Below, piece by piece: positions 35,528-46,011 of a stretch of DNA of 64,000 bases. Position numbers and translations under genes: made by a program. The notes beneath the pieces are model-generated. The model searched no databases. It worked only from the letters and a program-made list of their open reading frames with translations, and was not told the DNA's origin. The DNA comes from Chinchilla lanigera (lineage: Eukaryota; Chordata; Mammalia; Rodentia; Chinchillidae). The stretch lies in NCBI RefSeq assembly GCF_000276665.1, contig NW_004955516.1, forward strand, positions 5,346,409-5,410,408. The letters run 5' to 3'. The first letter of the stretch is position 1. Each line of letters opens with the position of its first letter.

Positions 35528-37277
35528 AAATTGTGCTTCTATAGACATGGGTGCACATATAACACTGTGATACGATACTTTCAGTTCTTCTGGAAAAATA
35601 CCCAAAAAGGAAATAGCTGGATTGAATGGGACCTCTAATCCTAGTTTTGTGAGAAATCTCCATACTGATTTCCATAGTTGTTGCACCAGTCTACACTTCC
35701 ACCAATGGTGGAGAAAGCCTCCTTTTTCCCCACAGCCCCTCCAGCATTTGTTATTGGTTGATTTCTTGATGATAGCCATTCTTTATGGTGTGTGACATGG
35801 AACCTCAGTGTTGTTTTAATTTTCATTTCTCGAATGACTAATGATGTTGAACACTTTTTCATGTATGTATTTGCAATTTATATTTCTTTATCTTAGAAGT
35901 GTATATTCATCTCAGATACCCATTTTGGATTGGGTCTTTGAATTTGGGGGATCTGATTTCTTTAATTCTTTATATGTTCTATGTAGAACTCCTTTGTCTG
36001 GAGGACAGTTGGCTAAATTTTCCCCAATTTGTAGGTTTTCCTATTACGCTGTTGGTGATTTCTTTTGGTGTACAAAAACTTTTCAATAAGATGGGATTCC
36101 AGTTGTTGACTCTTTGAAGTATTTCCCATGTAATTTGATTTTTGTGCATGAACTCTCTGCCTACCCCTATATCTTCAAGATTTCTACCTACTTTCACTTC
36201 CAGTAGATTTAGTCCTTGTATTTTAATATTCAGATATTTAATCCACTTTGACTTTACTTTTGTGCATGGTGATAGACATGGGTCTAGTTGTAGTCTTTGG
36301 CATGTGGAGAGCCAGTTTTTCCAGCACCATTTATTAAAGAGGCTATCTTTCTTCCAGGAAACATGTTTGGCTCCTTAGTCAAAGATAAGGAGGCTGAATG
36401 TGTTTGTGGTTGTGGATGCCTCTTCCTGTCTGTTGCATTGATCCTCAGGTCTGTTTTCTTGGCAATATCATGCTGATTTTATCACAGTAGCTTTGTAGTA
36501 TAATTTCAAGTCAGGGATTGTGATGCTTCTTGCCTTGCCTTTGTTGCCCAGGATTGCTTTTGCTATTCTGGGTCTCTTCTGGTTCCAGATGAATTTTAAG
36601 AATGTTTTTTTTAGATCTGTGAGGTATACTAATGGTATTTTGATTGGGATTGCATTGAATCTGTATAAAAATTTTGGAATTCTGTCCAGTTTCACAATGG
36701 TTCTTCTTCCTGTTCATGAGCAAGGGACATCTTTCCATTTTCTGAAATCTTCTTCAATCTCTTTTTTCAGAGTACTGTAATTTTCACTGTGTAGATCTTT
36801 TACTTCTTGTGTTAGATTAATTCATATGTATTTCAATTTTTTGGATGCTATTTTGAAAGGTATGTTTTCTAATTTCTCTCTTAGTTTGTTTGTTGTTTGT
36901 GTATTGGTATGCTATTAACATTTGAGAATTGACTGTGTATCCAGCCATACTGCTATATTTGTTTATTAATTCTTTTGGTGGAGTTTTTGGAGTCTTACAT
37001 GTAGAGTAGCATGTTATCTTCATGTAATGATAATTTCTCTTCTTTCTTTCCTATCCTTATTCCTTTTATTTCTCTCTCTTGTCTAATTGCTCTGGCTAAT
37101 GTTTCCAGATGTGTCTTGAATATGAGTGGTGACAGTGGTCATCCTTGTCTTGATTTTAAAGTGAAAGTTTTCATTTTTTATCCATTAGTATGACGTTGAC
37201 TGTTGGTTTGTCACAGATACCTTTGATCAGATTGACGTAAAGACCATCTATCCTAGTTTTCTGTATGGTTTTTGTCA

Positions 37278-37844
37278 TTAATCAGTGTTGGACTTTGTAA
37301 AAAGTTTTTCTGTCTGTATTGAGAAGATCATGTGGTTTTTGTCTTCGGCGTGGTTGATATGGTGTACTGCATTGATTGATGTGCATATATTGAACCATCT
37401 CTGCATCCCTGGGATGAATACCAGTTGGTCATGGTGCATAAGCTTCTTGATGATTTGCTGCACTCTGTTTACTAGTATTTTATTGAGTATTTTTGCATCT
37501 ATGTTCATTAGGGAGGTTGGCCTGTAGTTTTGTTTTTTGATTGTGTCTTTATCTGGTTATGGTATCAGTATAATACTTGCCTCCTGGAATGAGTTAGGGA
37601 GAATAGTTTCCCTTTCTATTTCATTGAAGAGTTTGAGGAGCATTGGTATTAAATCTCTCAATTTCATTAAGAATTTAGCTGTAAATCTATCAGCATCTGG
37701 GCTTTTCTTTGTTGATAAGTTTTTAACCATATTTTCAATATTGTTAACTGATATTGGGTTATTCTGAATTTTTATATCTTCTTGATTTGGCTTTGGTAAT
37801 TCATATGTATCTAGAAATCTCTCCAGTTTTTCTCTGTTTTCCAT
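37278..37844 (-). pseudogene. LINE-1 ORF2 reverse transcriptase, decayed
   Basis: Two frames cover the N-terminal RT of the older L1. The first is 37844-37557 (ENREKLERFLDTYELPKPNQ, a STKKSPDADRFTAKF block, IERETILPNSFQEASIILIP). The second is 37508-37278 ([50 protein letters not shown]). In motif A the expected SID-x-EKAFD reads SIQTEKLFT, losing the metal-binding Asp and the second Asp. The element cannot encode an active RT. Confidence 0.82.
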
Positions 37845-38341
37845 CCTATGAGTGAAAGTATTTGAGGTAGGTATTGATGGTCATTGGAATTTTCATAGGA
37901 TCTGTAGCAATTTCACCCCTTTCATTCCTTATTGCATGAATTTGGGTTTTTTTTTCTTTCCTTTTTTGAGAAGGTTGGCTAGGGGTTTATCAATTTTATT
38001 TATTCTTTGAAAAAATCAAGTCTTTGATTTGTTAATTCTTTGTAGTGTTTTCTTCATCTCAATTGTGTTATTTTCTGCTCTGATTTTTATAATTTCCTGC
38101 CTTCTTTGGACTTTGGGCTTGATATGCTTTTCTTTTTCTAGAAGTTTGAAGGGCAATATTAGGCTATTTATTTATTCTCATTCTGTTTTCCCGATATGTG
38201 AGTTCACCACTATAAAATTTCCTCTGAGGACTGGTTTCATTGCATCCAAGAATTTCTGTTAAGTTGTATATCCATTTTCATTTGATTGTAGGTATTGTTT
38301 AATTTCTTCTTTAATTTGGTCTGTTACCTGTTGGGTTTTTT

Positions 38342-40660
38342 CTTTTTTTATTTTAAGAAATAGAAAAAGGAAAACATATTAACAAACAGATGTCCATTTA
38401 CAAAATAGCATAAGAACAATACAAACAAAAGAGAGTTACAGACAAAGTGTTAGGAAATTAACAACATTTGTTGTATTACTTATTGATATCTTCAAAGTGG
38501 TTTCTCAAGAAAACAAATAGAGATATACAAGACTGATCAAACAAGTAATCATTAACTGTTCCTTTCTCTGGAGCAATAAAAGGCAGTAGTACAACTATGT
38601 ACGCCATCCTGTATATACATACTTGCATAATTTCCCCTTCTTTCCCTTTTCTTTTCCCACACTGCAGTTGCCCTTTACTTTTAAGCATTTCCTTTCATTT
38701 CACAATATCTATCATACCTCCTAGTTTTTATTCACTCTTTCAGGTCTTACACTAGTGAGACCATATGATTCTTACACGTGCAGGTCTGATTTATTTCACT
38801 TATGAGTATGGTCTCTAGTTGTGACCATTTACCTATAAAATCCTCCAGTTTATCTTTCTTTATAGCCGAGTAATATTCCATTATATAAAAGTACCACAAT
38901 TTTTTTTATTCAATCCTCAGTGGATGGACATTTGGGTTGCTTCCACAATTTAACAAGTATAAATTGCGCTGCTATGAACATGGGTGCGCATATTGCTGTG
39001 ATGTAAAGTTTTCAGATCTTCTGGGAAAATACCCAGAAGGGGAATAGCTGGGTTGAATGGGACCTCTAGACCTAGTTTTCTGAGGAATCTCCAAACTGAT
39101 TTCCACAGTGGCTTCACTAGTGTGCATTCCCACCAGCAGTGGAGAAGAGTTCCTATTTCTCCACAGCTTCGCCAGCATTTGTTATTGGTTAATTTCTTAA
39201 TGATAGCCATTCTTACTGGGGTGAGATGAATCTCAGTGTTGTTTTAATTTCCATTTCTCAAATAACTAATGATGCTGAACATTTTCTCATGTATTTATTT
39301 GCCATTTGTATTTCGTTATCTGGGAAGTGTGTATTCATCTCAGTTGCCCATTTTTGGATTGGGGGGCTGATGTTTTTTACTTCTTTATATGTTCTAGATA
39401 GAAGACCTTCGTCTGATGGACAGTCAACTAAAATATTTTCCCAATTTGTGGGTTTTCTTTTTACCCTACTGGTGATTTCTTTAGATGTGCAGAAACTTAT
39501 CTTTAGGATGAGATACCAGTTGTTGATTCTTTGAAGTATTTCACGAGCAGTTTGGTTTTTGTTCATGAACTCTCTGCCTACCACTATGTCTTCAAGGTTT
39601 TTACCTACTTTCTCTTCCAATAGATTTAGTGTTTCTGTTTTAATATTGAGATCTGTGATCCATTTTGACTTGAGTTTGGTGCATGGTGATAGACTTGGGT
39701 CTATTTTCAATCTTTGGCAGATGGCAAACCAATTTTTCCAGCACCATTTATTAAAGAGGCTACTGTTCTTACAGTGAGTTTGTTTGGCACCTCTATCAAA
39801 GATTAGGTGGCTGAGTGTGGTTTTGGTTGTGGCTGTTTCTTCCAGTCTGTTCCACTGAGCCTCAGGTCTGTTTTTTAGCCAGTACCAAGTTGATTTTATT
39901 ACAGTAGCTTTGAAGTATAATTTCAGGTCAGGGATTGTGGTTCTACCTGACTTGTCCTTGTTGCCCAGGATTGCTTTTGCTATTCTGGTCACTTCTGGCT
40001 CCAGATGAATTTAAGTAATGTTTTCTCTAGATCTGTGAGGTATGCTAATGGTAGTTTCATGGGAATTGAATTGAATGTGTACAACAATTTTGCTAGTATG
40101 GCCATTTTCACAATGTTGGTTCTTCCTATCCATGAGCAAGGAATATTTTCCATTTACTGATATCCTCTTCAATTTCTTTTTTCAGAGTACTGTAGTTTTC
40201 ATTGAATAGATCTTTGACTTCTTTTGTTAGATTGATTCCTAAATATTTCAATTTCTTGGATGCTATTGTGAAAGGTATGCTTTCCTTAAGTTCACTCTCA
40301 GCCTGTTTGTTGTTTGTGTATTGGAAATGCAATTGATTTTTGGGTGTTGACTTTATATCCAGCTGCACTGGTGAATTTGATTACTTCAAAGAGTCTTCTT
40401 GTGGAGTTTTTGGGGTCTTCCATATACAGTATCAGGTCATCTGCAAATAGTGATAGTTTTACTTCTTCCTTTCCTATCCTTATTCCTTTTATTTCTCTCT
40501 CTTTTGTAATTGCTCTGGCTAATGGTTCCAGAACTATGTTGAACAGGAGTGGTGACAGTGGACATCCCTGTCTTGTTCCTGATTTTAAAGTAAAAACTTT
40601 CAGTTTTTGTCCATTTAGAATGATATTGGCTGTTCACTTGTCATAGATGGCCTTGATCAG
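38342..40660 (-). mobile_element. Younger 5'-truncated LINE-1 nested in the older L1
   Basis: About 2.3 kb. It starts on the plus strand with the inverted 3'UTR (ttctttttttattttaagaa) and runs through ORF2 C-terminus and RT to a 5' truncation at about 40660. It parallels 34571-37230 of the older L1 block by block but is better preserved. A 244-residue ORF2 segment (39992-39258) contains [13 protein letters not shown] and PDLKLYFKATVIKSTWYW. The C-terminal cysteine motif (frame 39210-38950: CWRSC...LLHCWWEC) is intact but in another frame, so the copy is frameshifted. Imperfect TSDs flank it: 38323-38341 and 40661-40677. Confidence 0.88.
39258..39992 (-). pseudogene. LINE-1 ORF2 fragment, region after reverse transcriptase
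   Basis: This is the longest open frame in the window. It matches the L1 ORF2p segment downstream of the RT catalytic core: [21 protein letters not shown], then ATVIKSTWYWLKNRPEAQWN, a FDRGAKQTHCKNSSLFNKWC stretch and NWFAICQRLKIDPSLSPCTK. ORF2p copies L1 RNA into the genome. This piece lacks endonuclease and most RT and is cut by stops at both ends. A frameshift separates it from the C-terminal cysteine motif at 39210-38950. Confidence 0.85.
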
Positions 40661-42285
40661 GTTACCCGTTTGTTTTTCAGGAGGCTGTTTTTTAATTTCA
40701 ATGTCTTTATGGAATTTTTTTGTGGTTCCTTTTGTTATTAATTTCCAGTTTCATTGCAGTATGGTCAGATAATATGCATGGGATAATTTCAATTCATTTG
40801 TGTTCAGTTAAGCATGTTCTATGGACTAGTAGGTGGTCTATTATACAGAACATCCCATGAGCAGCTGATAAAATATGTATTCTGATGTTGTCGGGTGGAA
40901 CACTCTGTAAATATCTACTAAATCCATTTGTTCACAAGTTTGGTTTAGTTCTACTATTTCTTTGCTGTTTTTTGCATAGTTGATCTATCTCTTTGTGTCA
41001 ATGAGGTGTTAATTTCCCCCATTACAACTATGTTACTAGTGACTTGGTTTTTTTGTCTATTAATATTTGTGTTATATATTTGGGTGCTCCCATATTTGGT
41101 TCATACATATTTAAGACTGTTTATCTCTTCCTCTTCACCTAACGAGTATGTAGTGACCCTCTTTATCTGGTTTGATCATTCTTGGTTTAAAATTCACATT
41201 GTCTATGAACACAAAAGCTACCCCTGCTTTTTTCTCCATTTCTCTCACATGGAGTATCGTTTTCCATCCTTTGATTTTCAGTCTATGAATTTCCGTTTGA
41301 GTTAAATGTGTTACTTATATGTATAATATTGTAGGATTTTTTTTCATGATCCACTCTGCCAGTCTGTTTCTGTGTTAATTAGTGAGTTGAGACCATTTGC
41401 ATAGATGGTTATAGGTGATATGTATTGGCTTATCTTTGTCATATTATTTTCCGGGTATTGCTTCCCTACTTTTTCCCTGTGTTTAACTGCTTTCCCTGCT
41501 TGGTGGTTTCTTTCTGTTGTTGCTCTTGGGATTGTGGTCATTTTTATCTTTCTAGAATATCTTTCATTACTCTTTGTAGGGTTAGTTTGAGAATTTCTTT
41601 AGTTAGTTCAAGAATTTCTTTAGTTGTTCTTTGCCATGGAAGTATCTTACTTCTCCATTAATTTAGAAAGATAATTTTACAAGTTGCATTAGTCTGAGTT
41701 GGAAGTTGTTTTCTTTCAGAACTTGAAAGAGTTCACTCCAAGTTCTTCTTGACTTGACGATTTGTGTGGAGAAATTTGCTGTGATTCTGTTGGGCTGTCC
41801 CTATGGGTGATCTGAGTTTTTTCTCTAACAGATTTTAATATTCGGTCCTTGTGTTGAATTTCTGGGATCTTGATTATTATATACCTGAGTGTAGATTTAT
41901 TTTGGTTAAGGCTAATTTGAGGTCCATATTCCTCACTTAATCATATGTCACATTCTTTTCCCATGCTTGGGAAATTGTCTGATATTTCTTCTGAAAATAG
42001 TCTTTTTATGTCATTTTTTTTGACCCTTGCTTTTTCATTGACAGCTGTTATTCTCATATTGTTCCTCTTTGCATCATCTTGCAGCTATTGGATTGTTATT
42101 TTCTGGTTTCTTGTCATTTTTAGGAGATCTTTCCTTTCATGGTCTCTAGCTGCAATGATGTCTTCAAGGTCTGAAAGTCTGTCTTCAGCTTCATTCAAGA
42201 GGCTTGCCAGCTTTCAATGGAATTTTTAATTTTCTGGATATCTCTTTGAATCTGTTTCATGCATTCTACTTCTTTCCTATACTGT

Positions 42286-42504
42286 TCATTCAAGGTTTCC
42301 ATGATTTTTGTATGCTTCTCTATTTTTTTTATCTATGTCTTCTTTAGATATGCTGAGCAATTCTTTCATTATGGTTGCCATTTTTTTTTTTAGCTGAGAG
42401 ATTATTTCTGATCTGATTTCCTCTATAGCCTCCTGGAATTGTTTCTTATCTTTAGTTGCTATCACTTCAGAAATTTCATGTATGTGACTTCCAATTTCTT
42501 CCAT
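42286..42504 (-). pseudogene. LINE-1 ORF1 N-terminal coiled-coil fragment
   Basis: A 72-residue charged frame (MEEIGSHIHEISEVIATKDK, QEAIEEIRSEIISQLKKKMA, KELLSISKEDIDKKNREAYK) lies just inside the 5'UTR monomers, in the right place and strand for L1 ORF1. ORF1p is the RNA-binding trimer; its N-terminus is a coiled coil. Further coiled-coil-like sequence continues leftward in other frames to about 41930. The frame is broken. Confidence 0.72.
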
Positions 42505-42598
42505 GTTACTGTCTGCTGGACTTGGGTGGGCTGGAGGTCTGAGATTGCATTTTGCTCCTTCATCTTGTCATTTGCAGGGTTCCTCTGACTGAGTAGGT

Positions 42599-42870
42599 GG
42601 CCAAGTCCCACATGCTTCCTGTACTGGCTGCCCTTGCTGTGGTGAACAGGGATGGGTCATGCCCTGATTTCCTTTGGCAGAACTGGTTACCTAGCCCCAG
42701 GTGTTTATCATGCTGGCTGCCCTTCTTGCGGTGCAGGGGAGATGAGTCAGGCACTGTGTTTCTTTATCCCAGCCAGTTGCTCTAGCCCACATTCTTTGTG
42801 TGCTAGCATGATGGCTGCCTTTCTCACAGTGCAGGTGAGATGGGCCATATTTCTTTGGTTTTCCCCTAAT
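42599..42870 (-). promoter_or_regulatory. LINE-1 5'UTR monomers (about 90 bp, three copies)
   Basis: Three diverged tandem units can be aligned on ctggctgcccttgctgtggt (42624), ctggctgcccttcttgcggt (42713) and atggctgcctttctcacagt (42811), each followed by a gtgcagg-gagatg-gtca block. Spacings are 89 and 98 bp. They lie directly upstream (minus strand) of ORF1. Some rodent L1s use tandem 5'UTR monomers as promoter units; the role here is inferred. Confidence 0.7.
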
Positions 42871-43266
42871 TTCCTTTTTAATATAAGTATCTCATCCAGG
42901 GTAATACTTTATGTTCAGTTGTTTTGTCTTCTTAGGGTCTTCTTGTTTGTGACGCTTTCCTGGCTTTTGATGATGCTGACAGTTGTGATGACTGCTGATT
43001 AGGTATTTCATGGACTATCCCTCAATTGAGAGTTTTTGTCATATTTTTCTCACGATTAGATTTGGCTTGTAGACATTGGAGAAAAAGACCACAGGTAAAT
43101 TGCCATCCTCATTCATATCAATGGTCTATGCTGTCAACATGACTCATCATTGTTGTTTTCCTTGATAATCTGAGGTTTGTCAGCTTCTCCATTGTGTAGT
43201 TCCTCCTTTTGCTTTCTTTTCTACATTTCTTCCTTCATTTCTTCCTTCCCTTCTTCCCTCCCTTCA

Positions 43267-43283
43267 CTTTCTCTCTCTCTCTC

Positions 43284-43334
<51 letters not shown>
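43267..43334. repeat. (CT)n microsatellite
   Basis: About 66 bases of CT with one interruption (tcac) near 43286, preceded by a polypyrimidine stretch from 43205. Confidence 0.95.
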
Positions 43335-43338
<4 letters not shown>

Positions 43339-43344
43339 CTATTT

Positions 43345-43532
43345 CTTTCAGTGCTAAGTATTGAACCTAGGGACTTTGCACTAAGCTACATTTCTAGCCT
43401 TTCAATAAAAATTATTTTAAGACAAGGTCTTGCTAAGTCAGTAAGCTGCCTTGGCTTGGTTTAAACTTGCAATCCTCCTGCCTAAAACTTCTAGAGTGCT
43501 AGGCTTATATGCATGCACCACTGGGTCTAGCT
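43345..43532 (-). repeat. B1-dID-like SINE, antisense
   Basis: Inverted ID: cagtgctaagtattgaacct, agggactttgcactaagcta, catttctagcc. Linker: aataaaaattattttaa. Inverted B1: gacaaggtcttgctaagtca, gcaatcctcctgcctaaaac, gagtgctaggcttatatgca. The order ID then B1 in reverse equals B1-ID in sense. The (CT)n lies at the inverted tail end. Confidence 0.82.
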
Positions 43533-43922
43533 TCCTTTTTCCTTTCTTTTGGAAGAAAATTAGTATGTACAGTCAATATTTTAGGATGGAGAGTTATGCT
43601 CCATCTCCTTGAGGATAAAGGACCCTTTTCTTAATTGTGATAAAATACACACAACCTAGAATTTGTCACTTTAATAATTTTATATGTTATATTTAGTTTT
43701 TAGTTTCCCAATAATTCTAATGTGCACCTAGGCTAGTGAACCCCTTAGATATCATGAGAGAGAGGACAATGGAGAGAACTTGATGTGTTTAGACCACATA
43801 AAAAGCAGATTTGTGGACCTCAATTAATCCTCTTCTCTGCTCTCTCCCACAACTGCTCTAGACTTATCTGTGCAGATGTCTGCTGGAAAGGGAGGAGGTT
43901 CTGGCAAAAGTGGGAACCTCAA
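43533..43922. other. Unassigned stretch
   Basis: Nothing recognisable beyond AT-rich text. Confidence 0.4.
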
Positions 43923-44330
43923 TGTTTTAGTTTATCTTTTTTGCTATGACAGAATACCTGACACTGGGTAATTTATGAAGAAAATAATTTTGGCTCAGTT
44001 TTGGAGGCCAGGTAGTTTTAAGATCAAGCAGCTGAATCTGGTGGGGGATTCTTTTTGATTCAACTCATGGCTGAATGTAGAAGGGATATGGGCACATGCA
44101 GAAAAAAAAAAAAAAGCAAGTGAAGAATCAAGGAGCTGAACTTGTTTTATAACAAGCTACACTTGTGGTACCTAATCAAATCCCAGGAGAGCAAGAACTC
44201 AGTTACATGTGAAGAGCACTAATACATTTATGACAGCTGCATCCCATGATCCAAACACTCCTAGTAGACCTCATGTCTACTAAATTCTGCTATGGCCATA
44301 AGAAAGTACATAAATGAAGATAATACATCT
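43923..44330 (-). mobile_element. MST/THE1-like MaLR LTR, antisense
   Basis: tgttttagtttatctttttt, acctgacactgggtaattta, tgaagaaaataattttggct and caaatcccaggagagcaaga match an inverted MST-type LTR, with an internal poly-A run at 44101-44115. Confidence 0.7.
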
Positions 44331-45957
44331 TTGCCTCTGTATCTACACAGTCTCAAATACAGTGCTCAGGGTGGAATATAACAGACAGTTTATTAGACAA
44401 GGAAGACACTTGGGCTATAATACATTGTCAGATTTTACAACTTGCTATAGATAAACTAATTTAGGGTCCACTGACCTCCAGATCACCCAGCTATGACCTC
44501 TCTGAATTCCTATCTTTTTTTCTCATATGCTCTTCCTACTAATTTCCATCATTGACTGTCATACAGACTCCTCCAAGAAGAGGGGTCTGATCACAGAACC
44601 TTTTAGAGAAAAATAGGAAAGGGATTTCTTCTCCCTGTAAAACAAGCATTACCTGAGAGGCCTAGGAATGTGACAAAAGCAGAATTTATATATAGAAGCA
44701 TCTTCTTAATAAGTTTCCCACCTCCCAATCAACGTTTGTTGAATTATAGCCCCAGATGTGATGATTGGCAAGGATATTGTTACAAGGGCTTGGATTAGAT
44801 ATAGGACACAAGCATTTGACTATAATAATGCAAGCAATAATAAAGAAAACACCCATTTCAGCAGCTTACGGTGACTACATTAAATACTAAAGACACAGGA
44901 GAGAGGAAAGGGTCAAATATTACTCTAAGACATCCTTGCTGGCTGACTGAATTTTTCTAGTGGTGCTATCTCCCACTGTGATAGAAAAGCTTAAGCAAGG
45001 GGAGATGGTGTCAGGAGAAAAAATGAAGGCTTTAGTTATCATTGCTTTTAATGTCTGACTGTGAAGAGCCATGGATGCAGAAATACCTGCAATACAGAGA
45101 ATGATCCAAAACTCAGTATATGGGGTTTGTGGAGTGATGTGGTAGACAAGTCCTTAGTAGAAAGGGCTTAGAGGGAAGAAGGGAAATGGTATTTCCAGGA
45201 TGTGCTCTGGAAGACAATAGCACTGTGAGATAAATGAGTTGCAGACAAGAACACACCCAGCAAGAGGCAGAACATTTGCTGAAGGGAAGCTGCTTTGTAA
45301 TGCCACAGAACTGCGCTGGAATTTGCAAAACAGGAAAGGAACTTTTGTAAACACAAATTCTAACAATTAACTGCAGCGATTTATGAGATCTTTTGTTCAT
45401 ACAAAATCCCAAGGACAGCAACTGGAATTCAGTGTTGTGTGAAGATGTAGGCTAAATTCAGGTTAAGGAGAACAGTCTAGAAATGGTGAGATGTGAGGGC
45501 AATTGAAGGGTACAAAGATACCATTTGCTTGAAAATAAGCTAGTTTTAGTGTAACATTTTGATTGGCCAGCAGTCCCCTCTTCAGAAATAATTCAAAATA
45601 ATATGTCCATGCCCCATAAAGGGGAAGCTACAGCAGAAGCATCCTTTTCTTGGCTAGGTTCCTGAATGAGCTCTGAAGTCAGTAGCAGTGGGGGGCTTGG
45701 CATCACTTCTGCCTGGGGTACCTAGGGACACCATTTGTTTTCATTTCCACCAGTGAAAACAAATAGAGGCAGTGAGCTCTGAGGAAAAGAGACACTCTCT
45801 GCCTCTTATAAAGGACCAGTCTTCCAGAGGGTTCTGATGGGTGAGCCAGCCCATTAACATGGAACATTTAATTGTGAGAATTTCCAGGAGTATTTATCAA
45901 AGCTGGCTGGCCCATGGCCACTTCAGTGCATGTGTGTAGCCTCTTTCACCCTGCTTC
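44331..45957. other. Unassigned stretch
   Basis: 1.6 kb without a supported gene or repeat. Three overlapping reverse frames at 45113-45421 are out of phase with each other and show no domain, so none is a gene. Confidence 0.4.
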
Positions 45958-45969
45958 ACACACACACAG

Positions 45970-46008
<39 letters not shown>
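45958..46008. repeat. (CA)n microsatellite
   Basis: About 51 bases of CA with one early interruption (acagg). The frame through it (45914-46159) is a simple-repeat artefact. Confidence 0.95.

Positions 46009-46011
<3 letters not shown>

Larger units (their letters stand above)
34571..42870 (-). mobile_element. LINE-1, minus strand, near full length, twice interrupted, dead
   Basis: Reading from right to left: 5'UTR monomers (42599-42870), ORF1 (coiled-coil start at 42504), ORF2 endonuclease region (about 41500-40680), reverse transcriptase (38320-37250), a C-terminal cysteine motif C-x3-C-x7-H-x4-C (frame 35779-35384), 3'UTR, and a T-rich inverted tail at 34571-34591. Removing the ID composite (35212-35527) and the younger L1 (38342-40660) leaves about 5.7 kb, close to a full-length mammalian L1. 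Frames are broken into many pieces. In RT motif A (frame 37508-37278) the catalytic Asp position reads Gln ([10 protein letters not shown]). Confidence 0.88.

Noticed and set aside
35384..35779. 131- and 105-codon reverse frames crossing the N gap
   Set aside because: The right part is L1 ORF2 C-terminus. The rest is poly-A/T and undetermined bases, so the frame is artificial.
38040..38330. Unique sequence between the two L1s
   Set aside because: It aligns with the L1 ORF2 region upstream of RT and continues after the younger L1, so it is part of the older L1.
43267..43334. CRISPR-like or satellite array
   Set aside because: It is a simple (CT)n run with no spacer structure.
45113..45421. 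Three overlapping reverse open frames
   Set aside because: They are out of phase with one another and lack domains, codon bias or splice context.
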